From Bernardetia sp963719525 (GTDB taxonomy: Bacteria; Bacteroidota; Bacteroidia; Cytophagales; Bernardetiaceae): a stretch of 64,000 nt of DNA. The DNA is taken from NCBI GenBank assembly GCA_963719525.1, contig CAVRCG010000004.1, forward strand, positions 434,001 through 498,000. Reading direction: 5' to 3'. Position 1 is the stretch's first letter, and every line of letters starts with the position of its first letter. The position numbers were made by a program, and so were the translations under genes. Of the stretch, positions 36,071 to 44,022 are shown piece after piece. The notes beneath the pieces were generated by a model. That model searched no databases, was not told the DNA's origin, and saw nothing but the letters and a program-made list of their open reading frames with translations.

Positions 36071-37111
36071 ATGAAACCTCAAATCCTACAGAACATTCCT
36101 CTACAATCTTATAACACGTTCGGAATAAAAGTAATAGCCAAAAATTTTGTAGAAGTAAAAACTGTTGATGAATTACTAGAAGTTTTGGAACTAGTAGAAC
36201 AAGAAAATTATTCTTCTATCTTTATTTTGGGAGGAGGAAGTAATGTTCTTTTTTTGAAGAATTTTGAAGGATTGGTAATCAAAAATTCTATTAAAGAGAT
36301 TAGTGTTACACAGCAAACAGAAGAAAATGCAACTCTTTACGTAGGTGCAGGCGAAAATTGGCACGAGTTTGTACTTTTCTGTTTGGAAAATAATTATGGT
36401 GGAATAGAAAATTTATCACTAATTCCGGGAACAGTAGGAGCTGCACCGATGCAAAATATTGGAGCATATGGAGTTGAAATCTGTAATACCGTACTGCGAG
36501 TAAAAGTAATTGATAGAAATACAAAAGAGCAGATTTGGATTTCGAATGCTAAATGTCAGTTTGGTTATCAAAGCAGTATTTTCAAGCATCAAGCAAAAGA
36601 TAAGTATATTATTGTCGGTGTAGAATTTAGATTAACTAAGAAAAATCATATTCTAAATACTTCTTATGGTGCTATTCAAGATTCATTAAACGCTTTAAAC
36701 TTACAGAAAAATCAAATTCCTACCATTAATCAAATCAGTAAAGCAGTTATTGAAATTAGAGAATCAAAATTACCCAATCCAAAAGAGATAGGAAATGGAG
36801 GAAGTTTCTTCAAAAATCCTGAAATTCCTGCTGTCCAATTCGAAGAATTAAAAAAAGAATTTTCTGATATTGTTGGTTATCCAATTTCTGATAAAATAGT
36901 AAAAGTTCCTGCTGGTTGGCTCATAGAAAGGTGTGGTTGGAAAGGAAAAATAGTTGGAAATACTGGCGCACACAAAAATCAAGCTCTTGTTTTGGTAAAT
37001 TATGGCAATGCAAAAGGGCTAGAAATTTGGAACTTAGCCAAACAAATCCAGAAATCTGTTTTTGACAAATTTGGAATAATGATAGAACCTGAAATTAATA
37101 TTGTAAAGTAA
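36071..37111 (+). CDS. murB: UDP-N-acetylenolpyruvoylglucosamine reductase
   Basis: MurB reduces UDP-GlcNAc-enolpyruvate to UDP-MurNAc, the second committed step of peptidoglycan synthesis. The FAD-binding motif is ILGGGSNVLF, followed by YGGIENLSLIPGTVGAAPMQ and IGAYG. The catalytic Ser region is IGNGGSFFKNP, and the C-terminal substrate-binding domain contains AGWLIERCGWKG. At 346 residues it is the E. coli-like type I length. I chose the ATG at 36071 (MKPQILQNIPLQSYNTFG); an in-frame TTG 30 bp earlier adds unconserved residues. Confidence 0.96.
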   Translation: MKPQILQNIPLQSYNTFGIKVIAKNFVEVKTVDELLEVLELVEQENYSSIFILGGGSNVLFLKNFEGLVIKNSIKEISVTQQTEENATLYVGAGENWHEFVLFCLENNYGGIENLSLIPGTVGAAPMQNIGAYGVEICNTVLRVKVIDRNTKEQIWISNAKCQFGYQSSIFKHQAKDKYIIVGVEFRLTKKNHILNTSYGAIQDSLNALNLQKNQIPTINQISKAVIEIRESKLPNPKEIGNGGSFFKNPEIPAVQFEELKKEFSDIVGYPISDKIVKVPAGWLIERCGWKGKIVGNTGAHKNQALVLVNYGNAKGLEIWNLAKQIQKSVFDKFGIMIEPEINIVK

Positions 37112-37134
37112 TAAAAAGCCCATTTAAAGTCCAT

Positions 37135-37835
37135 TTATTTCCTGCCTTCCATTTGCCCTTCTTTTATTTTCTTCTGAACCAAGTCAGAAGTTTTTATAAA
37201 GGTCATTAATTCTCCTTCTTCAAATTCATCATTACAATTATTCTCAAATACTTGTTGAGGTAATTCTTTTTCTAATCTATAATAAATTTCTTCTATGTAA
37301 TAGGTGTTTTGGTCAGCATAAATAACCGTTACTATACTTGCAGAATACAGTTGGGCACTCAAAAGTGTACCAAAAAACATACGGTCGTCTTCTGGATAAG
37401 AAATATATCCTTCCAAATTTTTGGGAAATAAAGTGGCTGATAAAGTAGAATCTTGAATCATTTCGAAATATTTTTTCAAAGTAATCGTCGGCTTATTCTC
37501 TTTAAAATAAGGCAAAAAAATCAAGTTAGAATTTAGAAGTTCTTCCGATTGTTGCTCATTCAAAATAGTTTCACATTTTTTCAGAAAAGGACGATAATCT
37601 GCTCTTCCCATATGATACACTTTTCCGTCTAACCCTACATGTTTGTCCGAACCTGCATCACGCCTTCCTTTATCAACTTGTGCATAGATTTCAACTTTTA
37701 GATTTTTCGGAATTTCAAAATTAGTTTTCATAAGAGTTGTATTTGATGAATATGTAGCAGGTTTTGAAGAGGAGAAAGTGCAAGAAAAATTTATCCAAAT
37801 CAGTAAAATTAGAGTCAAGAGTATTTTTTTTTCAT
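37135..37835 (-). CDS. Lipoprotein of unknown function (5' frame probably broken at an A9 tract)
   Basis: The clean frame starts at a TTG (37818) in the middle of a signal peptide (LTLILLIWINFSC, a lipobox-like end). Just upstream is ATG followed by nine A residues (plus-strand T run 37824-37832). With seven or ten A residues the ATG at 37835 would read MKKILLTLILLIWINFSC, a perfect lipoprotein signal. The mature part (about 210 residues, with GRADYRPFLKKCETIL and YISYPEDDRMFFG) matches no family I know. It is probably periplasmic or outer-membrane anchored and converges with murB. Confidence 0.6.
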
Positions 37836-38091
37836 AAAGTAATTTAGTAAATAAAAGCTCAATTTTTCAGATTTTAGTCTAAAAAAAACTAATTTTTGAT
37901 AGCCTTTTCGTAAATACTCTTAAAGTGTTCAATGTAAGGGGGTTAAAGTTTGTTAAGTACATTTTTAAAGAATAATGATTGCTTTTTTTTTGCATAAATT
38001 CATAAATAAATTTAGAAACGAAACTTAAAAGTCAGAGTAAAAAGCGAGAAATAGAAGACGAGAAAAAACACTTATAAAAAGCACAAATAAT

Positions 38092-39633
38092 ATGAAAATA
38101 GAAGGGTTAGTAGGCGCAAAACAAGTAAAGGTTATTATCGTTTTGATGACTTTGGCAATGCTTGGACTAATAGGATTGCAATTCTACTGGATAAGCACAA
38201 CGGTAACACTTAATAAATCTCGTTTTAAGCAAAATGTACATCAGGCACTTGAAAAAGTGGCTTCTCGTTTGGAAAAACATGAAGCTATTTATGTCATGAA
38301 AAGTAGCGCAGACCAATTAAGTGGACAAGTTATTTCGACACTAGATTCCATAACTAGAGCGCAAAATACAAACTCTTCACTTACTTATGAGCTTCAATTT
38401 GAGGTAAAAAGTGGAAGAAATCCTGATAATCAAAGTACCGAACTTATTCTTCAACCTATGACAAAATATGATATTCGTGACCCAAAAATTGCGTGGGAAG
38501 AAAATCAACGTAGAAGGATTAATAAGTCGCAAATTGTATCTATTATTGCTGAAAAACTATTTTTTCAAAATCAAGAAAAACCGATTCAACAACGTACCAG
38601 TCGCCCAATAATTGATTCTATTTTACGTGAAGAAATGCTCAACAAAGGAATTGCATTAGATTATGACTTTGCCGTTTTTAATCATCCTCAAAGACAATGG
38701 TATTTTGCAACGCCTACTACAAATAGTGAGTGTTTGGTTGAAACAAATTATTGTACCAAACTTTTTCCGAATGATATGCAAAATCCAGATAATATTTTGT
38801 GTATTTATTTTCCGACAGAATCTAAGTATTTAATTGGAAAAATGGCGATGATATTATCTTCTTCTATTATTTTTATCGGTGTAATTATTCTTTGTTTTGG
38901 AGCTGCTATTTATACCATTATTCGCCAGAAGAAGGTGTCAGAAGTTACAAATGATTTTATCAACAACATGACACACGAATTTAAAACGCCAATAGCAACT
39001 ATTTCTTTAGCTCGTGAAATTTTGCAAGATGCTACTATTCAACAAAATCAAGAAAAAACAAACCGTTATTTGAGTGTCATTGCAGATGAGAGCAAACGCC
39101 TTAGCTCGCAAGTAGAAAATGTACTTCAAGCTGCAAAATTAGGTAGAAAAGATGTAAAATTAAACCTCAAATCATTAGATATTCATCAGATTATAGAAAA
39201 AGTAATCCGTAATAGTGCCGTACAAGTAGAAAATAGAGGAGGAAAAATCTTTACAGACCTAAAAGCTACCCAAACACTTATTGAAGGCGATCAAGTCCAT
39301 ATTACAAGTATTATTTCGAATCTAATAGATAATGCAAATAAATATTCTCCAAATATTCCACGTATAGAGGTACAAACTCAAAACACTTCGAACGGGATTG
39401 CTATCAAATTTATTGATGAAGGACAAGGAATTCCGAAGAAAGTAGTAAACAAAATCTTTGATAAATTTTATAGAGTTCCGACAGGAAATGTACACAATGT
39501 AAAAGGTTTTGGTTTAGGACTTAGTTATGTAAAATCTATGGTAGAAGCGCATCACGGAACAATTAGCGTAGAAAGTGAGCTTGAAAAGGGTTCAGTCTTT
39601 ACAATAAAATTGCCTTTTAAACAGCCTGTTTAG
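38092..39633 (+). CDS. Membrane sensor histidine kinase, 513 aa
   Basis: Two membrane helices (about residues 14-34 and 258-280) enclose a 220-residue periplasmic sensor region. The kinase core follows: phospho-acceptor His in NNMTHEFKTPIATISLA, N-box NLIDNANKYS, and glycine boxes DEGQGIPKK and VKGFGLGLSYV. The layout resembles the Bacteroides RprX type, where the gene for the OmpR-like regulator normally follows. Here the next gene is instead a four-helix-bundle protein in a repeat-flanked cassette, so the cognate regulator has either been separated or lies elsewhere. ATG start. Confidence 0.9.
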   Translation: MKIEGLVGAKQVKVIIVLMTLAMLGLIGLQFYWISTTVTLNKSRFKQNVHQALEKVASRLEKHEAIYVMKSSADQLSGQVISTLDSITRAQNTNSSLTYELQFEVKSGRNPDNQSTELILQPMTKYDIRDPKIAWEENQRRRINKSQIVSIIAEKLFFQNQEKPIQQRTSRPIIDSILREEMLNKGIALDYDFAVFNHPQRQWYFATPTTNSECLVETNYCTKLFPNDMQNPDNILCIYFPTESKYLIGKMAMILSSSIIFIGVIILCFGAAIYTIIRQKKVSEVTNDFINNMTHEFKTPIATISLAREILQDATIQQNQEKTNRYLSVIADESKRLSSQVENVLQAAKLGRKDVKLNLKSLDIHQIIEKVIRNSAVQVENRGGKIFTDLKATQTLIEGDQVHITSIISNLIDNANKYSPNIPRIEVQTQNTSNGIAIKFIDEGQGIPKKVVNKIFDKFYRVPTGNVHNVKGFGLGLSYVKSMVEAHHGTISVESELEKGSVFTIKLPFKQPV

Positions 39634-39634
39634 G

Positions 39635-39692
39635 AAATGGGAATTGGGATATTGGGAATTGGGATATTGGGGATGGGACATGGGAATTAGGA
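39635..39692 (+). repeat. G-rich short tandem array upstream of the four-helix-bundle gene
   Basis: GGGAATTGGGATATT-type units repeat about four times and end in GGGACATGGGAATTAGG. The array at 40151-40197 carries the reverse complement of the last part (CCTAATTACCATGTCC), so the two arrays form imperfect inverted flanks around the gene between them. Confidence 0.7.
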
Positions 39693-39785
39693 AATAAAAA
39701 TTACATTGAATGATAAAAGCTAATTATAAAATGATATATTTAGTGTTTCTGTGTTATTTTTTAATTATTCAATCTCAACTTTATT

Positions 39786-40148
39786 ATGGTACGCACTTTT
39801 AAAGATTTAATTGTTTGGCAAGAAGCCTTAGGACTTGTAGTAGATGTTTATAAAGTTACTGAGAAATTTCCAAAATCAGAGATGTATGGATTGACTAGTC
39901 AAATACGAAGATCTGCTGTTTCTGTTCCTTCAAATATTGCAGAAGGAAATCAAAGAAATAGCATTCCTCAATATCTTCAATTTGTATCTATTGCTAGAGG
40001 TTCTTTAGGAGAAGTAGAAACACAAATTATTCTTTCTTATAAATTAGACTATGTAGATAAAAATACACAAGATGATTTGTTACTAAAAGTAGAAAAAATA
40101 GGAAGGCTAATAGGAGGACTTATGAAATCATTGAAAGTAAAAACTTAG
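39786..40148 (+). CDS. Four-helix-bundle protein (23S rRNA intervening-sequence/S23 family), 120 aa
   Basis: The family signature is complete: FKDLIVWQEALGLV at the start, MYGLTSQIRRSAVSVPSNIAEG in the centre and FVSIARGSLGEVETQ. These small helical proteins (TIGR02436) are encoded inside 23S rRNA intervening sequences or as free, often horizontally spread genes. Their role is unknown, although relatives act as accessory factors of retroelements. Here complementary short repeat arrays flank the gene, and it sits between a sensor kinase and a phosphatase to which it is unrelated. ATG start. Confidence 0.9.
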   Translation: MVRTFKDLIVWQEALGLVVDVYKVTEKFPKSEMYGLTSQIRRSAVSVPSNIAEGNQRNSIPQYLQFVSIARGSLGEVETQIILSYKLDYVDKNTQDDLLLKVEKIGRLIGGLMKSLKVKT

Positions 40149-40150
40149 TA

Positions 40151-40197
40151 TTCCCATGTCCTAATTTCCATGTCCTAATTACCATGTCCTACTTCCC
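40151..40197. repeat. Tandem CCATGTCCTAATT array downstream of the four-helix-bundle gene
   Basis: Three to four copies of a 15-bp unit (CCATGTCCTAATT plus 2-3 variable bases) lie directly after the stop. They are complementary to the end of the array at 39635-39692. Confidence 0.7.
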
Positions 40198-40202
40198 AAA
40201 AA

Positions 40203-42101
40203 TCAAACTCTCAAACCCAAAATAGTCATATCATCTCGTTGAGGTTCGTCGTTTCTGAAGTTTTCGAATTCTTGTAGTAATTCTTGTTTTTGAGTTGCAA
40301 AAGGATGTTCTTTTATTTGTTCTAGTAGTTGAGTTAATTTTTGAGTTCCGTATTTTACTCTATCAAAATTGTTTTGGTCTGCAAATCCATCTGTTGTAAG
40401 GTATAAAGTATCGCCAGTTTTTAGATAAATGGTATGTGTCGTAAACTCTTGATTTTCTTGTTTTTGTTTTCCTCCTATACTTCTCTTATTTCCCTTTATT
40501 TTCAAAAATTGACCTTCTTGAACATAATAAAGTGGACGGTGCGCCCCTGCAAAAGTTACTTGCTTTCCGAAATCCGTGCTTTCGATAGCACAAATTGCTA
40601 CTTCCATTCCGTCGTCATTTTTTCCTTCGTTTTGTTTTAAAGCGTGCTGAATTTCTAAGTGCAAAACCTCCAAAATCATAGCAGGGTCATAAATTTTGCT
40701 TTGTCCAATTATTTTATTCAGAAGTGTTTGTCCAATCATTGACATAAAAGCTCCCGGTACGCCATGTCCTGTACAGTCCACAACAGCAACAAAGGTTCTT
40801 TTCTTTTTGCGATAGACCCAATAAAAATCTCCAGAAACTACTTTTTGAGGTTTATAAATAACAAAACTTTCTGCAAAATACTCACTGAGTTCTGATTCAG
40901 TTGGCAAAACAGCGTCTTGAATTTGACTAGCATACCGAATAGAATCTAGTATATGAACCTGCGAACGCTCAATTTCTTGTGTCTTTTCTTGGCTCTCGTG
41001 CAAACTGTTTTGAATCTTAGTGAGCATCAAACCAAAATCTTTTGAAAGCCAACCTATTTCATCGTTGGTATTAATTGGATTGATAGAATAGTTCTCTGAA
41101 AAATCATTCTTTATTACTTTATGAATAGCTTTGGAAAGCTGACGAACGGGCAAACTTAATTTTCTACTTATCAAATAACTTACAACTATTCCCAAAATAA
41201 AACATAAAAGAACAACAACTCCTAAAGTATATTTTATTCGAAATGTTATTTCTTTTGCTTGTAGATTTCCTTCTTTATTTATTTCTGCAATAATATCAGC
41301 AATTTGATAGGCTTTCTGTTGTGCTTGGTGGCGCATACCTTCATGAACATTTAGACCAATTTGTTTTTCATAATCTACCATATCCAAAAAAGCATAATGA
41401 TAGTTTTGGAGCAACTCTAGCATTTCTTTTTGAGGTTTTTTGTCTTGAACAGTTGAAAGAATATCTAAACGAAGTTCTTGAACAGCAAAAGAAAGTTTTT
41501 TGATATATTCTTCTTCTTTCCGAATCATAAAATCCTTTTCGTGCCTTCGTATCATCAATAATTTCTCCCTTTTGAAAGGCAAATCCGAATTTTCTATCTC
41601 GTGAATAAACTTACGCATCTGTCCTACTTTTCCGTAATCTTTATGTCCTTTTCGCTCTGTAAGTTGTACCAATCGTTCGAAAACCAATTCATATTCTCCT
41701 ACTGACTTCTTCAACTTTGTTAGTTTTTTATCAATCTCATCGTTTCGTAACTCTTCCCTTTTTCTTAGAGCTATCAAACCACGCTGAATGTCGTATAGCT
41801 TTTTGGTGCGAGTAATTAAGTATTCGCTTTCTCCAGTTTTGTAAAAATCGCTATTGATAGATTCGTAGGTAAAAAAATCTTTTTCTACACCACTAAGCGT
41901 TTGAATATCAATATGAAGTTTGGTAAGCAAGTCAGTAATTTCTACTATCTGTTCCCGTTTCTCATAAAACATAAAAATAGAACCAATAATAAGTGCCGTA
42001 AGAAGCAAATAGACACTAAAATAAAGTTGCAGCTTATTTTTTATCCCTCTAAATTTCTTATTAGACTGAAACTGGATGGGAGTCGTAGAATTTTGAATCA
42101 T
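40203..42101 (-). CDS. HAMP-linked SpoIIE/PP2C serine phosphatase, membrane-bound, 632 aa
   Basis: A membrane helix at about residues 28-48, a helical extracytoplasmic sensor region of about 240 residues and a second helix (TLGVVVLLCFILGIVVSYLI) are followed by a HAMP linker and a short coiled coil. The SpoIIE phosphatase domain has VVSGDFYWV, VVDCTGHGVPGAFMS, LTTDGFADQ and RDDMTILGLRV, so all metal-binding Asp positions are present. It should sense an external signal and dephosphorylate a STAS partner, for which the STAS protein at 42453 on the same strand is the nearest candidate. It may use ATG 42101. Confidence 0.88.
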   Translation of the reverse strand: MIQNSTTPIQFQSNKKFRGIKNKLQLYFSVYLLLTALIIGSIFMFYEKREQIVEITDLLTKLHIDIQTLSGVEKDFFTYESINSDFYKTGESEYLITRTKKLYDIQRGLIALRKREELRNDEIDKKLTKLKKSVGEYELVFERLVQLTERKGHKDYGKVGQMRKFIHEIENSDLPFKREKLLMIRRHEKDFMIRKEEEYIKKLSFAVQELRLDILSTVQDKKPQKEMLELLQNYHYAFLDMVDYEKQIGLNVHEGMRHQAQQKAYQIADIIAEINKEGNLQAKEITFRIKYTLGVVVLLCFILGIVVSYLISRKLSLPVRQLSKAIHKVIKNDFSENYSINPINTNDEIGWLSKDFGLMLTKIQNSLHESQEKTQEIERSQVHILDSIRYASQIQDAVLPTESELSEYFAESFVIYKPQKVVSGDFYWVYRKKKRTFVAVVDCTGHGVPGAFMSMIGQTLLNKIIGQSKIYDPAMILEVLHLEIQHALKQNEGKNDDGMEVAICAIESTDFGKQVTFAGAHRPLYYVQEGQFLKIKGNKRSIGGKQKQENQEFTTHTIYLKTGDTLYLTTDGFADQNNFDRVKYGTQKLTQLLEQIKEHPFATQKQELLQEFENFRNDEPQRDDMTILGLRV

Positions 42102-42380
42102 TTCTTTGAGAGTATAATTATAATCTAAACTGGTTTTATATCTTGCTTACAAAATTACTATAAACCTATTCTAAAAACTCAAAAAGCAGTTTACTAAACA
42201 ATTACATTTCTATAAACTTTGATACAACAGAACGTAGAAAATTGAATAGTTTGCTGTAAAAATTAAATTAATCAAGGAATAAATATAACTTTTTGTCTTA
42301 AATAGGAAGAGAATTATGATTACTTGAAAGTCTTGTAAATGAATTGTTACAGATAAAAACAGGTTTAATTAGAAATAACA

Positions 42381-42411
42381 AAACCCTAAAATCAAATTGA
42401 TTTTAGGGTTT
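42381..42411 (-). terminator. Intrinsic terminator after the STAS gene
   Basis: AAACCCTAAAATCAA and its exact reverse complement form a 15-bp stem with a one-base centre, about 40 bp beyond the STAS stop. T-rich sequence follows on the minus strand. The rest of the 351-bp spacer (42102-42452) shows nothing else. Confidence 0.7.
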
Positions 42412-42452
42412 AAAAAAGTAGTTCGTTAATAATTTAACATTAACAATTATTT

Positions 42453-42836
42453 CTAATTATTTTTGTCTTCTTCTTTAATATCACGTTCTAGTTCTGCCAT
42501 AAAAATAGCATCAACAGATTCTGCTACGGTAGGAATAATATTCAAAACGCTATCTAATTTTGAAATCGTCATCAGTTTCATAACGTGGTCACTTACAGCA
42601 GCAAGAGCTAAATAGCCATTGATTTGTTCAGAAAGACGTTTGGCAACCAAAATCGAACTAAGTCCAGACGAATCTACATATTTAATATCGCTCATATCAA
42701 AAATAAGATTGACCATTCCCGATTGATAAAGCGTAAAAAATTCTGTCTTTAGTTTTGGTGCAACAGAAGAATCTAATTTTTCTTCTTGCAGCTTGAATAC
42801 AGTATATTGTTCTTGTTTGTTGAGTGTAAATTTCAT
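42453..42836 (-). CDS. STAS-domain anti-sigma factor antagonist (SpoIIAA/RsbV type), 127 aa
   Basis: A single STAS domain: YTVFKLQEEKLDSSVAPKL, then NLIFDMSDIKYVDSSGLSSI. The phosphorylatable serine is in DSSGLSS, and the usual C-terminal LAAVSDHVMKLMTISKLD helix is present, plus a short acidic tail. Such proteins bind an anti-sigma kinase when unphosphorylated and are reactivated by SpoIIE phosphatases such as those at 33000 and 40203. No RsbW-type kinase gene is in the window. I chose the ATG at 42836; the frame is open to 42911, but those residues are not STAS-like. Confidence 0.88.
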   Translation of the reverse strand: MKFTLNKQEQYTVFKLQEEKLDSSVAPKLKTEFFTLYQSGMVNLIFDMSDIKYVDSSGLSSILVAKRLSEQINGYLALAAVSDHVMKLMTISKLDSVLNIIPTVAESVDAIFMAELERDIKEEDKNN

Positions 42837-43634
42837 ACTATTTTTATAAAAATGAGAATATGGAGTAGAAGTCAAAAAATGTGTTTGAGCTAATTGAAAG
42901 TCAAAATACAAAATAATTTTTCAAAATAGGTAATAGAACTTCAAAAAAAATAAGTCGTAAGTTTGTTTGTCTAGCAAGTTACAAAAAAACCTCAAAAACG
43001 TTGTATTGTTTAAATCTTGTCTTGAAGCATTTAATTATTCGGTTTCTGCCTTTGTTGATATTTTAGCGAAGCGACAGCAACAAAAACTAATTTTTTTATT
43101 TTTATTCATTTTTATTGCCTTATAGTTTGTGAAAGTTGTAGATAAGTCGTAATTTTGCGCTCTTTACTAGTTCTTTTAAAGAAACAGTAAAAAATATAAA
43201 TCTTCTACAACGTTAAGTTTATAAGGTTTTTATCAAAAGAAATCAGTTCAAAAAATCGTAAAATCAAAGCGTGTTTTTTATTTAATCAGATTTAATAAAT
43301 TATACAAAAGGATTTAAGCGAATAATCAAGAGAAATAGAAGCGTTTTTTTTATTTTCCATCTAAAAATAAAGAAATCTAAAACGAATTTATTTTTCATCA
43401 GATTTTGATTTTATTCCCTCATAAAATCAAGTTTCTGTAATTTAATAATTGGATTGCTCTAATTTTATTAAATTTAGGATTGAAGTCAGATTTTTTTATT
43501 ACGTTAATTGGTAGGTTAATTTAATTAATACGCTTAATTAATACGCAAAAAATTCTTTTTAATCAGATGATTTTTCTTTTTAAGATTAATTTTAATACTA
43601 AGTAGAAATATCATCAAAAATAGTTTAACATCAA
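42837..43634. other. 798-bp AT-rich intergenic region before rpsT
   Basis: Divergent upstream regions of the STAS and rpsT genes. Apart from one GCGAAGCGACA-type repeat (43048-43087) I find no ORF with coding character and no RNA gene. Many T/A runs and TAATTAATACG direct repeats (43532-43546) lie near rpsT. A leader for S20 autoregulation or an unrecognised small RNA is possible but not supported by a structure I can see. Confidence 0.5.
43048..43087. repeat. GCGAAGCGACACC-type dispersed element, copy 1
   Basis: TTGTTGATATTTTAGCGAAG, then CGACAGCAACAA. The outer TTGTTG/CAACAA arms can pair around TTAGCGAAGCGA. It shares its core with the copies at 49361, 52077 and 61030. Confidence 0.75.
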
Positions 43635-43892
43635 ATGGCAAATCATAAATCAGCTCTTAAACGTATTCGTTCGAATGAATCAAAACGTCTTCGTAATCGT
43701 TATCAATTAAAAACTACTCGTACTTACATGAAGCGTCTTCGTGCAATGACGGATGCAGCAGAAGCAAAAGAATTGCTTCCTAAAGTAATTTCAATGGTAG
43801 ATAAATTGGCAAAACGCAATATCATTCACGATAGAAATGCAGCTAATAAAAAATCTAAATTAATGAAATTTGTAAACGGTCTTTCTGCATAA
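43635..43892 (+). CDS. rpsT: 30S ribosomal protein S20
   Basis: At 85 residues with the typical opening MANHKSALKRIRSNESKRLR and the NRYQLKTTRTYMKRLR core, this is a standard bacterial S20, a primary 16S rRNA-binding protein of the small subunit. The end reads NIIHDRNAANKKSKLMKFVN, also typical. It is a monocistronic gene with its own terminator, and its codon usage is cleaner than its neighbours', as expected for a highly expressed gene. Confidence 0.97.
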   Translation: MANHKSALKRIRSNESKRLRNRYQLKTTRTYMKRLRAMTDAAEAKELLPKVISMVDKLAKRNIIHDRNAANKKSKLMKFVNGLSA

Positions 43893-43924
43893 GTTGTAGC
43901 AAAGATTTTACTATTTCATTTTGA

Positions 43925-43960
43925 AAAGGTAACTTTAAATTATTAAAGTTGCCTTTTTTT
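43925..43960 (+). terminator. Intrinsic terminator of rpsT
   Basis: AAAGGTAACTTTAA pairs with TTAAAGTTGCCTTT (one G-T pair) and is followed by a T run, 33 bp after the S20 stop. Confidence 0.8.
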
Positions 43961-43973
43961 GTTTTAAAAATCT

Positions 43974-44007
43974 AAACCTATAAGGTTTTCAAAAACCTTA
44001 TAGGTTT
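43974..44007. repeat. Perfect 16-bp-arm palindrome just upstream of dxs
   Basis: AAACCTATAAGGTTTT and its exact reverse complement are separated by two bases, ending 15 bp before the dxs ATG. In the mRNA it would form a stable hairpin next to the ribosome-binding region. It could be a dispersed REP-like element or an attenuator. Confidence 0.75.
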
Positions 44008-44022
44008 GAGTACAAGAAAAAA

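Noticed and set aside
39635..39692. G-quadruplex or CRISPR leader
   Set aside because: The GGG runs are part of a degenerate 15-bp tandem array complementary to the array behind the gene, which is better explained as cassette flanks.
42837..43634. Possible tRNA or structured RNA in the 798-bp gap
   Set aside because: I found no T-loop-like GGTTCGANTCC sequence or cloverleaf pairing, only AT-rich sequence and one dispersed repeat.
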